The translations under genes were made by a program, and so were the position numbers. Positions 50,947 to 61,556 of a stretch of DNA of 64,000 bases are shown in pieces. This DNA comes from Crotalaria pallida. Taxonomy: Eukaryota; Streptophyta; Magnoliopsida; Fabales; Fabaceae. Where the stretch lies: positions 121,255,706 through 121,319,705 of the forward strand of contig CM075650.1 of the NCBI GenBank assembly GCA_037953625.1, in the 5' to 3' direction. Under the pieces are notes generated by a model. The model did not search any database. It had not been told where the DNA came from and saw nothing but the letters and a program-made list of their open reading frames with translations. Each line of letters begins with the position of its first letter. Position 1 is the first letter of the stretch.

Positions 50947-52532
50947 TGAGGAAACCGCAATTGGTGGTTGGAGAGACAAAGGAACCCTAGGAAAACACCT
51001 AGAAGGGGGGGTTGAATAGGTGTACAAGATACCTTGAAAGATTTTCGAACGAAACAAATCGAAACAATTAAAACAAATGATTTTTTCAAATTCTACAGCA
51101 CTTAATCGATTAACCTGAAATTTACTCGAGTAGTACTCGATTAAATTTGAACTTAATCGATTAGATATGACAGAAAACAGAAAAAAAATCAAGTTTCATT
51201 CGAATACGAAAATCAATCAATTCACATGCAAGATCAGAGATTCAGCGGAAATGATTAACACCTATATTCTTATTGATTAACCTAGTTATGAAAATGATTT
51301 TCCCTTTATCAATTTGAACAATTAAAGATTCAATTCAATCAATTATGAAAATCAATCTTTCTAGGTTTTCAACCAAGAACGCAATCAAATGACTTGAATA
51401 TAAAGAGTAAGGGTTTAGAGATACGACACAGTGATTTATCCTGGTTCACTTTCATCTGCTTGAAAGCTACATCCAGTCCCCTCTTCAACCAAGAGAGATT
51501 CTTCACTATGAGGAATTAGAGTTCTCAAATTACAAGTGATTGCCTCACAAGACTTCCTTCTTGCTAGCCTACAAGAGATAACCGACACCCTTGCCTTGTA
51601 ATCCTATTGATCTTCTCTCTAATCTAACCTCTACCCCTTGTTGATAATCGACACAACAAGTCTTCAATTGCTTGATGATAAACCACACACCAAGGCTTCA
51701 CTTGCTTGATTAACAACCAAGACTTCTTCTTCTTCTTCAATAAGAATGCACTTGCTTGATGATAAAATCGACACACCAAGACTTCTTGTTTGTTGTAGTG
51801 GCTTGCCTTCTTGCAAAGATTACAACACAATAGAAAACACAAAACAATCCTATGAATCTCAATCAAGAGTTATGACAATTCACCATAAGAGATTCAAAGG
51901 TTCTTGATCAAAGAATATGAAAATATGAGAACTTTGATCTTTAGAAAATGAGAGAGAATAGAGTGGCTTGATTCTTTGTAAAACTTGTATGAAATGATTC
52001 TAATTGATCACAAATAATAGGAAAAGGTTTATATAGAATACCCAAAAGTTGTAGCACTTGAAAACTGATTTTGAGAAGTGAAAATCGTATTTTAAAAATC
52101 AGTTCAGCAGTACTTAATCGATTAAGCAAGTCGTGTACTCGAGTAGTACTCGATTAAGTTAATCACTTAATCGATTAAGTTGGTACTGCACATGTTCAAA
52201 ACTTGTTTTCTCAAAATCCAACCTTTCCTTTAAAACCTTTAAGCCACCTATTGATTCTAGGTTAAGTGAAAACTCAAATTATGATTAAATCATGACTTAT
52301 GAATGAGATTCACTACCCTCTATAATAATCTACCCAAATAAAAAAAACTATGAAGCTTGAGAGGCAAAAGATAAAAGAAATACAAATACACTCAAACTTA
52401 GGTCGCTTTCTCTCTTCTTCATTTGATGTTTGTTGTTGCTTGTTGAGCTTGAAACTTGATCAACACTTGTAGCTTGTTCAAAAACACTTTGTCATTATCA
52501 AAACATTCATCATGTTCATCATGGAACTAACA
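50947..52532 (-). repeat. 3' LTR of the GAG-only element
   Basis: On the minus strand it begins TGTTAGTTCCATGATG and ends GGTTTCCTCA. Near-identical to 55196-56787. It contains palindromes at 51102-51113 (TTAATCGATTAA), 51123-51132 (TACTCGAGTA), 52113-52126 and 52166-52179 (CTTAATCGATTAAG) and 52136-52145 (TACTCGAGTA). Confidence 0.95.
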
Positions 52533-52848
52533 ATCTCCCCCTTTTTGAAAATGACAACCCATGTTTTGAAATCGCTTGAAGTTGTTGATGCTTGAAACAT
52601 TTGATCACTTGAGAAGACTCTTTCTCCCCCTCAATCAATGCTTTAACACTTGAATCCAATTGAGATAGAAGCTTGATTCTCCCCCTATCTTCAACAACTT
52701 AGCTCAACCTACATAAAAACAACAAAACAACCTTTCTCCAAATATAATATCATATTTCTCCCATGTTTCAAAACATATCATTTCTCCCCCTTTGAGAAAC
52801 ATTTCATTCAATTCAAAACATCATATTTCTCCCCCTTTGGCATTATCA

Positions 52849-53290
52849 AAAAGTAATATATACCAATTGAAATATAACATCTAAGCCAAGGTAAGAAATC
52901 AGTGATCATTTCTTCACAACATTGATACCAATTGAACAAATACAATAGAGCTATACTTTGAAATGTGATATCAATTGGTAAGAGAATATAACAATGAAAT
53001 AAAATACCAATTGAGAACTAAAAAGATCATAATATCACTTAACAAAGAAGATATCAATTGTAAAGAAGAATCAATAATCACAAAAGCATGATAATCAACT
53101 AATAATCTCTCAATGATACAAATTGAATTAACTAAACATTTAGAAAAGTAATATCAATTGAGAAGATACCAATTGAGATAATATATCAATATCAAATATT
53201 ACCACTTTGTAGGACATTCACTTGAGATGCAAGTGTGATACCAATTGAAGATGTGAATATAGACATTCATAGTTGATACCAATTGAGGGC
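52849..53290. repeat. Spacer with repeated ATACCAATTGA words
   Basis: About nine copies of ATACCAATTGA or ATATCAATTG occur here (near 52857, 52924, 52967, 53003, 53051, 53149, 53165, 53238 and 53276). Their inverse, TCAATTGGTAT, equals the junction of LTR end and primer-binding site of the same element (55186-55198). The spacer has no ORF. Confidence 0.75.
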
Positions 53291-53332
53291 ATGTGTCATT
53301 CATTTGCATCTTCAATCAAACCTACAAAACAA

Positions 53333-55123
53333 TCATACTTTGCTTTTTGGTATCCAAATGGTTTTGGATCCATTTTTGTTAGTGTAGGGACTTTCACCCT
53401 TTTTCATCCAAACAAAATTTCCTTTAGGTATACCATGCACTTTAACATAACACACATTTGAAGTATGTCCATGAGTACCACAATAGAAACATGTTGGAGG
53501 ATTTGAAAAATCAACTTTAGAAAAATCAACAACATTTCTATGAGATTTACTCTTAGCATTAGTATAACCCAAACCAAACTTGTTTGAATTTTCTCTTTGA
53601 AACTTTAACAATGTGCGCAATCTAATATCACAAATGGTGAAACTTGCAAGCTTATTTTTCAAAATAGCATTTTCATCTTTGAGCAACTTGCAACTCTCAC
53701 AATCAACCACAACATTCAATCTACTAGCACAATCACAAGAAGAACTAGCATAGATAAGATCAAGAGTTTCATTTTCAAGATTAAGCTCATCAACTTGTTT
53801 TTGAAGATCTAAAATCTCTTTTTGATGTTTCAAAATGAGCTTCTTTCTTTCAATGTTTTTCAAAGCTAGTTTTTCAAGTTGTTCATACATTTCTTCATAA
53901 GCATTATGTAACAATTCATATTTAGAAGAAATTTCGGATTTAGATTCACTTACATTGCTATCCTCGCTTTGATAACTTGATTCATCATTTGAACTTTGTT
54001 CTTCATCATCTACTAGAGTTATCAAGTTGAGACAAGCGGCTTCTTCATTATCCGATGAACTACTCGATGTGCTTTTCTTGTCATCTTCATCACTATCCCA
54101 AACTATGTATGCTCTTTTAGATTTAGAATTCTTCTTGTCTTTCTCCTTCTTCTTGAGATACCTAGAGCATGAATACTTGAGATGTCCGGGCTTTCCACAT
54201 TCATGGCAAACTACACCTTCTTTTGAAGTTTTGGTCTTATAGTGTGGGGAATCCTTCTCTTTACTTTTGTCCTTGTTCAACCTTCCTTTTCTCCTTAGAA
54301 ACTTGTCAAACTCTTTTAACAAAAGTTTCATGTCTTTTTCATCAACATCGGAATCGGAATCTTCACTATCATCATCATCGGAACTATCTTTCTTTTTATA
54401 TGCACTTTTGAATCTAAGAGCAAGTCCTTTCCTTGATTTGTTCTTATCCGACTCTTCATTGATACTTAATCGTCCAAGCTCCATTTCATGTTCTTGAAGC
54501 TTTCCAAAAAGTGTTGCTAGATCCATAGCATCCAAATTTTTAGATTCAACAATAGCCGTTACTTTTGGTTGCCAATTCCTGTCTAAACATCTCAACACTT
54601 TGTTAGAAAGTTCACCTTGAAGAAAAGTTTTACCAAGAGCAAGTAAATGATTTATAATATGAGTAAAACGCTTTTGCATATCATTTATAGATTCATTTGG
54701 AAGCATATGAAACAATTCATAATCACGCAGTAAAGCATTCAATCTAGCTCTCCTAACCTCACTAGTTCCTTCATGAGTCACTTGTAAAGTGTCCCACATT
54801 TCCTTAGCACTAGAACATTGAGAAACTCTAAAGAACTCGTCATAGGATAAAGCGGATGTAATGATATTCTTTGCTTTAAAATCATATTGTACTTTCTTTC
54901 TATCATCATCCTTCCACTTATCCTCGGGGATCAATTGTTCTACACCTTCAACTAAACTAGAGGGAATATAAGGGCCTTTTTCAACTACTTTCCAAATTTC
55001 ACTATCTATGGCTTGGATAAAGATTTTCATTCTAACTTTCCAATATGCATAGCCTTCTCCGGCAAACAATGGAGGACGACTTATTGAAGCACCTTCACCA
55101 CCAAAGGGATTCATGGAACCCAT
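53333..55123 (-). CDS. Copia GAG polyprotein of the GAG-only element
   Basis: This intact 596-codon ORF would form the capsid of virus-like particles in the cytoplasm. It starts MGSMNPFGGEGASISRPPLF shortly after the primer-binding site. The GAG core (about residues 15-230) includes GYAYWKVRMKIFIQ and EMWDTLQVTHEGT. A CCHC zinc knuckle CHECGKPGHLKYSC lies near residue 306. A charged Ser/Asp/Glu-rich and coiled-coil-like region (about 340-470) follows, then a second CCHC motif CFYCGTHGHTSNVC near 545. The ORF ends at IWIPKSKV, just where the protease would begin in related full-length elements. No stop or frameshift was seen. It is the only retroelement ORF in the window that looks functional. 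Confidence 0.93.
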   Translation of the reverse strand: MGSMNPFGGEGASISRPPLFAGEGYAYWKVRMKIFIQAIDSEIWKVVEKGPYIPSSLVEGVEQLIPEDKWKDDDRKKVQYDFKAKNIITSALSYDEFFRVSQCSSAKEMWDTLQVTHEGTSEVRRARLNALLRDYELFHMLPNESINDMQKRFTHIINHLLALGKTFLQGELSNKVLRCLDRNWQPKVTAIVESKNLDAMDLATLFGKLQEHEMELGRLSINEESDKNKSRKGLALRFKSAYKKKDSSDDDDSEDSDSDVDEKDMKLLLKEFDKFLRRKGRLNKDKSKEKDSPHYKTKTSKEGVVCHECGKPGHLKYSCSRYLKKKEKDKKNSKSKRAYIVWDSDEDDKKSTSSSSSDNEEAACLNLITLVDDEEQSSNDESSYQSEDSNVSESKSEISSKYELLHNAYEEMYEQLEKLALKNIERKKLILKHQKEILDLQKQVDELNLENETLDLIYASSSCDCASRLNVVVDCESCKLLKDENAILKNKLASFTICDIRLRTLLKFQRENSNKFGLGYTNAKSKSHRNVVDFSKVDFSNPPTCFYCGTHGHTSNVCYVKVHGIPKGNFVWMKKGESPYTNKNGSKTIWIPKSKV

Positions 55124-55177
55124 TGCGATTTTCTTAAAGGATCTTTACGAAAAAGCTCTTATGCTCATGTCTTTCGA

Positions 55178-55193
55178 CCGAGCTCTGATACCA
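55178..55193 (-). other. Primer-binding site of the GAG-only element
   Basis: On the minus strand it reads TGGTATCAGAGCTCGG, two bases after the LTR end. It would pair with the 3' end of initiator methionine tRNA to prime minus-strand DNA. Confidence 0.9.
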
Positions 55194-55195
55194 AT

Positions 55196-56787
55196 TGAGG
55201 AAACCGCAATTGGTGGTTGGAGAGACAAAGGAACCCTAGGAAAACACCTAGAAGGGGGGGGGGGGGTTGAATAGGTGTACAAGATACCTTGAAAGATTTT
55301 CGAACGAAACAAATCGAAACAATTAAAACAAATGATTTTTGCAAATTCTACAGCACTTAATCGATTAACCTGAAATTTACTCGAGTAGTACTCGATTAAA
55401 TTTGAACTTAATCGATTAGATATGACAGAAAACAGAAAAAAAATCAAGTTTCATTCGAATACGAAAATCAATCAATTCACATGCAAGATCAGAGATTCAG
55501 CGGAAATGATTAACACCTATATTCTTATTGATTAACCTAGTTATGAAAATGATTTTCCCTTTATCAATTTGAACAATTAAAAATTCAATTCAATCAATTA
55601 TGAAAATCAATCTTTCTAGGTTTTCAACCAAGAACGCAATCAAATGACTTGAATATAAAGAGTAAGGGTTTAGAGATACGACACAGTGATTTATCCTGGT
55701 TCACTTTCATCTGCTTGAAAGCTACATCCAGTCCCCTCTTCAACCAAGAGAGATTCTTCACTATGAGGAATTAGAGTTCTCAAATTACAAGTGATTGCCT
55801 CACAAGACTTCCTTCTTGCTAGCCTACAAGAGATAACCGACACCCTTGCCTTGTAATCCTATTGATCTTCTCTCTAATCTAACCTCTACCCCTTGTTGAT
55901 AATCGACACAACAAGTCTTCAATTGCTTGATGATAAACCACACACCAAGGCTTCACTTGCTTGATTAACAACCAAGACTTCTTCTTCTTCTTCAATAAGA
56001 ATGCACTTGCTTGATGATAAAATCGACACACCAAGACTTCTTGTTTGTTGTAGTGGCTTGCCTTCTTGCAAAGATTACAACACAATAGAAAACACAAAAC
56101 AATCCTATGAATCTCAATCAAGAGTTATGACAATTCACCATAAGAGATTCAAAGGTTCTTGATCAAAGAATATGAAAATATGAGAACTTTGATCTTTAGA
56201 AAATGAGAGAGAATAGAGTGGCTTGATTCTTTGTAAAACTTGTATGAAATGATTCTAATTGATCACAAATAATAGGAAAAGGTTTATATAGAATACCCAA
56301 AAGTTGTAGCACTTGAAAACTGATTTTGAGAAGTGAAAATCGTATTTTAAAAATCAGTTCAGCAGTACTTAATCGATTAAGCAAGTCGTGTACTCGAGTA
56401 GTACTCGATTAAGTTAATCACTTAATCGATTAAGTTGGTACTGCACATGTTCAAAACTTGTTTTCTCAAAATCCAACCTTTCCTTTAAAACCTTTAAGCC
56501 ACCTATTGATTCTAGGTTAAGTGAAAACTCAAATTATGATTAAATCATGACTTATGAATGAGATTCACTACCCTCTATAATAATCTACCCAAATAAAAAA
56601 AACTATGAAGCTTGAGAGGCAAAAGATAAAAGAAATACAAATACACTCAAACTTAGGTCGCTTTCTCTCTTCTTCATTTGATGTTTGTTGTTGCTTGTTG
56701 AGCTTGAAACTTGATCAACACTTGTAGCTTGTTCAAAAACACTTTGTCATTATCAAAACATTCATCATGTTCATCATGGAACTAACA
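55196..56787 (-). repeat. 5' LTR of the GAG-only element
   Basis: This is the partner of 50947-52532. It has 13 instead of 7 G residues in the G run near 55254-55266 and the same palindromes at equivalent positions. Being the 5' LTR on the minus strand, it would drive GAG transcription. Confidence 0.95.
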
Positions 56788-56792
56788 AACAA

Positions 56793-57760
56793 GTCTTCTG
56801 TACCTGTTAGGGTCATCATACAAGTCCTGATTATCATTATGCAGTTTTGAGGTCTTCACCATAGGAGACTTGACTGGCTTGGAAGCTAAGAATCCAGTGT
56901 CAGATAAGATGTCTAAGGCATACTTTCTCTGACTAAGGGTGATGCCAGTGCTATTTCTAGCAAATTCAAGACCTAGGAAGTATTTTAAAGGTCCTAAGTC
57001 CTTGATTTTGAATAAATCATGCATATGCCTCTTCACTGATTCAATTTCTGCCATGTCTGTGCCTGCCAAGATCAGATCATCAACATAAATCAAGAGAGCA
57101 GTGAACAGTCCATTGGCAAATTTGGTGAGCAAAGAATGATAATGATGAGATTGCTTGTAACCCAAAGAAATTTAGCAAGTTGACAGTTTTGTGAACCACT
57201 GTCTACTAGCCTGCTTCAAACCATATAAGGATTTATTGAGCTTGCAGACCTGGTTGGGTTTGGAACAAACAACTCCCTGGGGAATGGTCATGTACACTTC
57301 CTCCTCCAAATTACCATGCAAGAAGGCATTGTTGATGTCCAATTGGTGCAAGTACCAATTCTGTGATGCTGCAATGGCTAAGAGAAGCCTGACTGTAGTC
57401 AATTTCACAACAGGAGCAAAGGTATCAAAGTAGTCAAGACCCTCTGTTTGAGTGTACCCCTTTGCCACAACCCTGGCTTTGTATCTTTCCACTGATCCAT
57501 CAGACCTGAACTTTATTCTGTAAACCCATTTTGGTTCAATAGGTTCTTTGTCTGGAGACAAATCAACTAAAGTCCAAGTATTGTTGGCTGCCAAAGCATC
57601 AAGTTCTGCTTTCATTGCATCAACCCAGTGTTTACACTTAACAGCTTGATGATAAAACTTTGGCTCAACATGAGTGGAAAGAGATAAGGCAAACTGCAAA
57701 TGATTAGATGATAATGCATTGTAGTTCAAAACTGAGGAGAGAGGATGATAAATACCTTTG
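56793..57760 (-). pseudogene. Copia reverse transcriptase
   Basis: On the minus strand the RT domain begins near [19 protein letters not shown]. It has [59 protein letters not shown] and the catalytic LLIYVDDLILAG. A TAA stop near 57170 (between STC and ISLGYKQ) interrupts an otherwise continuous frame. The domain is cut at 56793 by the GAG-only element, and its frame continues at 50941. Confidence 0.9.
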
Positions 57761-58704
57761 GAGATTGGTGCAGATGATGTTAGAATGTTCATATGGTAAT
57801 CTTTAAGGTAATTTGGGGGATAATGGGCTCTCTCTGACCTCCTAAGTTGGATTGGTGAAGGTGGATTAGGTGATTGAGGTGGAAGAGAATGTGGTGAATT
57901 AGGTGCTTGGTTTCTGTCTGGTGATGGAGAATGGTTTCTGCTGTCAGGTGAGTGGGAATGGTTTTGCACAGCAGATGATGGTACTGGTAGGGTGTTTTGT
58001 GGTGAATTGAAGATAAGAAAATCCAATGAGTCAATGTAAGTTTGTGGCTATTGTCACTTGTTAAATCAGCTGAAGGTGAATTGGATGTCTCATTGGGTAG
58101 GTATGGAAAGATGTGTTCATGAAAAATGACATTCCTTGAGATGAATATTTCTCTGGTTTTCAGGTCAAACAGTATATATCCTTTTGTTCCTAGTTTGTAT
58201 CCTAGAAACAAGCATTTTCTCGCTCTTGGATCAAGTTTGGTTCTGTTTTGTTGAAGTGTGGATGCAAAACATAAGCTTCCAAACACTCTCAGGTCTCTAA
58301 GGTTTGAGTCAGTGTTAAACAGAAGTTGGTAAGGTGATTTTTGGTCTAATACAGGACTTGGCAATCTGTTTATAAGGAATATAGCATGACTTGCTGCATA
58401 ACTCCAAAAGGTTTTTGGCAATCTTGAGTGGAAAAGGAGGGATCTAGTAGTATTTAGGATATGTCTATGTTTTCTTTCAACTATGGAATTTTGTTGGGGT
58501 GTTTCTACACAGGATGTTTGGTGAAATATTCCTAACTCCTGGTAGTAAGTTGGCATCTGAAACTCTAATCCATTATCTGTCCTAATGATCTGAACAGTGG
58601 AGTTGAATCGAGTCTTTACAAGGGCAATAAAAGTTTTGATTAAGAATCTTGTTTCATGCTTGGCCTTCATAAGATATATCCAGGTGTGTCTAGTAAAATC
58701 ATCT
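57761..58704 (-). pseudogene. Copia integrase core and linker
   Basis: The DDE integrase reads DDFTRHTWIYLMKAKH, then IIRTDNGLEF (second Asp), then TPQQNSIVERKHRHI (catalytic Glu), followed by KTFWSYAASHAIFLINRLPS and KCLFLGYKLGTKGY. A Pro/Ser-rich linker (about 57789-58020) leads to the RT. The part with the first catalytic Asp region and the zinc-binding HHCC domain lies across the insertion, at 62253 onwards. Confidence 0.9.
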
Positions 58705-60025
58705 TGTAACACCCCAAAATTTTAATCCCCGATTAATGAAATGTTAATTATAAAAATTAATTATAATTAGTGATTTCTATTTTTGATTAAAATTCTGTAT
58801 TATGTATTTAGAAAATGTGTGTGAATTCATTTAATAAATATAATTATATGTAAAATAAGTATTTTGCATATTAGTCCCTGGGTTGGGATCTAGAAGTGAA
58901 TATAGGAAAGATTTTGGAGGGAAAGTAAATAAAATAATTATTTTTCAAAAAAACTGAGCAAAATACTCGAGTATTTTCTGGAACACTCGAGTATTCTGGT
59001 CAAAGTTGCACGAGTTAGTGCGTTTGGTGAGTCACCATCAACGAGTTCGTCTCGTTGACACGAAATCAGTACTCTTCTACGTCCATGGAGGTCGTGTCGT
59101 CTTGCATGTGCTCCATTGAAGTCTATAAAAACCAATCAACACCGAATTCGTGAAGGATTTGGCAAAATTTGGGTGTGTTGATTAAGTTAGGGTTCCTGAG
59201 TTCGAGCGATTGATTCTCCCTCTGTGTTCTGATTCAAATCACAAGCTATACACTAATACAAAGCTCACATCACGAGCTTTGTATAGACACTAAAATCGTG
59301 AGGTTTGAGTGAGTGTGGTGGAAGAATCAAGGCTTGGAAGTGAAGCTGTTCTTGGTCAAGTCTTAGTCTAGAGCTTACTTTGATTCTGATTTCTGGTAAG
59401 CTCACGAGTCTCTGAGTCCCAAATTCGATTTCTCTAGTCAGTATGTGTTGCATAGAGTCCAGAAAATCTAAAATCCCCAATTTGTATCTCTGTTTCATGT
59501 GTGAACCAATTCAATCTTGGTGGTGCACTCAAACTGTCATGCATGTGAAGCTCAAAGTGATTTCTGGGGTTGGAGAGCTTTCTCTTGGAAATTCTCTGTT
59601 GCTATACGTCTGAGAGGTAAGGGGAAGTTGTTTTATGCACTAGATAGAGTTTGAATTTCATTATTTTCATTAGAGAGCCACCAAGAGGCTCTAAGGGCTT
59701 AGTTTGAATAGGAACTTTGGTTTGGAGACCAAGTTATGCTCTATGGTTGTTTGGAGCAAGTTTCTCATGATGCATGCAAGCTATAATGAACATTAATTCA
59801 TGAATTTGTTGCTTATTTTGCAATTTGAGGTGTTAAGTTGTCAAATTGTGTATTTTATGCATTAATGATTGATTCTCTGTCAAATCTGTAATTTGATATG
59901 AAATGAGTGTTGTAACATGTTCATTATATGGTATGTGAACACTGTTGATTCTTAGATTGGACTAAAAAATGATTAGGATTGAAAATGGTGTGTTAAAACC
60001 AAGATTTCAGTCTGTTCTGCAGTAA

Positions 60026-60360
60026 AACACTCGAGTATTAGGCTGGTTACTCGAGTAAAATTTTGGCAAAACAATGTATTTTGAGCAAGAACACTCGAGT
60101 ACCATGCCCAGAACTCGAGTAATCGAGTGTTGCATGGGATATGTTAAGGTAAACCACTCGAGTAATTCAAGGGTCACTCGAGTATTCTGGAAATGCTGAA
60201 GGACACTCGAGTAACTCATGAATCACTCGAATATTTTTATGAATCTGAAACCCAAATCCCAGAAAGACATGAACACTCGAGTAGTTTGAAGAACACTCGA
60301 GTAATCTGGAAATAGTTTGAAGAACACTCGAGTCTTCTGAAGAATACTCGAGTAATTCAC
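60026..60360 (+). repeat. Cluster of CACTCGAGTA-type palindromes
   Basis: About a dozen copies of ACTCGAGTA occur within 340 bp, often in pairs about 15-20 nt apart, with variants CTCGAATA and CTCGAGTC. The flanking words differ between copies, so this is not a simple tandem repeat. Confidence 0.85.
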
Positions 60361-60575
60361 CCCAAAATCTTAAAAATACCATTTCAATTCTGAATCATTT
60401 AATCAATAATTGAACAACAATAATCCAAGGGATCTAGACTTAAAAGAAATTGATTAATATGAGTGTACCGTTTGGATGACAGGATGTGCTCGGGTGGCAC
60501 ATTATATATTAACCAATTTCCTTTAAGCTTAAAAAATGATGCATACATTTGGAGGTTGGATGGTAGGTCGTTTAT

Positions 60576-60805
60576 CATGTATTGGTAACATGAGGAGGGC
60601 CTCTGGGAGTGCTAATGTGCTTGCTTAATGACACATTGAAGACGTGGTTGGCTTAGTGGATGCTGATATGGTTATACCGTTTGGATGACGGTCCATTTGG
60701 ATGATGGGAGGTGCTCGGGTGGCACGGATTCCAAGCTTGTCGTGTACATTCTTGGTGAATGTACGAAATTTTGTATACCTAGGAATACAATGCACTGGTA
60801 AGTGC
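60576..60805 (+). repeat. Short hairpins corresponding to the 23-kb array
   Basis: Seen here are CATGT/ACATG (60576-60580, 60588-60592), GTACATTC/GAATGTAC with loop TTGGT (60744-60764), TTGTAT/ATACAA around CCTAGG (60771-60790) and GCACT/AGTGC (60792-60805). They sit in the same relative place as the hairpin array of the 20647 element, just before a shared GGATGGACGTC word. Confidence 0.75.
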
Positions 60806-61061
60806 TGGGTTGTCAGGGATGGACGTCAGAGAGTGACATAGATTTATGGGGATAGGTTTGAGAGATAAATCCATGCATCATGTCATTCATTTAAATTTAC
60901 TGTGATAAATGAAATAAGTATGAACATCCTACTTGCATTCAATACCTGCTAAGTGCTAAATGTGATTGCTATTCATTGTTGCCTATTTACATCTTCATAT
61001 TGTACATATTTAAACTCTGTTGATTATGTGTATAGAATTACTTACCCCTATGCCCTTGTAG

Positions 61062-61556
61062 GTGATGTCTCGATACATCGCTTGCATTGAGATCCAGCCA
61101 CTTCCTAGTGGCACATGGATCTATGAGGACCATCGCGCGGTGTTCGAGGGAGAGGTAGAGATTACCTTCTACCACCCGAACCCGTTGATTCGATTTCATC
61201 CTCGTAGATTTAGGATTCCCATCATATACACTATGCATGTACCCCCGTTTTACACATATCATGGACCGCCTCCCACACGGCCAACTCGCTCTTATCATAG
61301 TTTTCATTTCAGACCTACCCACTCACACCCTTTTTCCTCGAGAGTCGTCCGCGAGGATACTCCCCCTTCTGATCCGAGGAGTCCAGTCAGAGCCACACCA
61401 TCTCCTGACCCCGTACCCAGTGGTAGGGTACACTCTCCATCGGATGAGATCGAGGAGGATCCCGTGGAGGATGAGAGCGGAGGCGAGCCTGTCGTTCATT
61501 CCACCGGGAGTCAGTGGAGGGATGATGATCCCTATGTATGTGTATATGGTATATGA
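61062..61556 (+). CDS. Proline-rich ORF inside the LTR-like element, function unknown
   Basis: An open frame of 164 codons starts MMSRYIACIEIQPLPSG. The middle is rich in Pro, His, Arg and Ser (HGPPPTRPTRSYHSFHF) and the C-terminal third is acidic (DEIEEDPVEDESGGE). No known domain, signal peptide or membrane segment was recognised. It lies far downstream of the element's TATA box. The related element at 20647 shows no matching open frame at the equivalent place, so it may be a chance or lineage-specific ORF. Confidence 0.3.
   Translation: MMSRYIACIEIQPLPSGTWIYEDHRAVFEGEVEITFYHPNPLIRFHPRRFRIPIIYTMHVPPFYTYHGPPPTRPTRSYHSFHFRPTHSHPFSSRVVREDTPPSDPRSPVRATPSPDPVPSGRVHSPSDEIEEDPVEDESGGEPVVHSTGSQWRDDDPYVCVYGI

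Larger units (their letters stand above)
50947..56787 (-). mobile_element. Young GAG-only LTR retrotransposon (TR-GAG type)
   Basis: Two LTRs (50947-52532 and 55196-56787) are flanked by the 5-bp duplication AACAA (50942-50946 and 56788-56792). Read on the minus strand, the order is LTR, AT, primer-binding site TGGTATCAGAGC (ending 55193), a GAG ORF, a non-coding spacer, polypurine tract AAAAAGGGGGAGAT (52533-52546) and LTR. No protease, integrase, reverse transcriptase or RNase H sequence is present. The LTRs differ by the length of one G run (7 versus 13) and by the only two substitutions noticed, so insertion is recent. Mobility would need enzymes from a related SIRE/Maximus-type copia element. 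Confidence 0.92.

Noticed and set aside
50798..51192. ORFs across the left edge of the GAG-only element.
   Set aside because: They span the insertion joint or read the LTR; the true coding frame there is copia RNase H on the minus strand.
51624..52129. Identical ORF pairs in both LTRs (80 and 62 codons).
   Set aside because: They are duplicated because the LTRs are; composition is low-complexity and no domain is seen.
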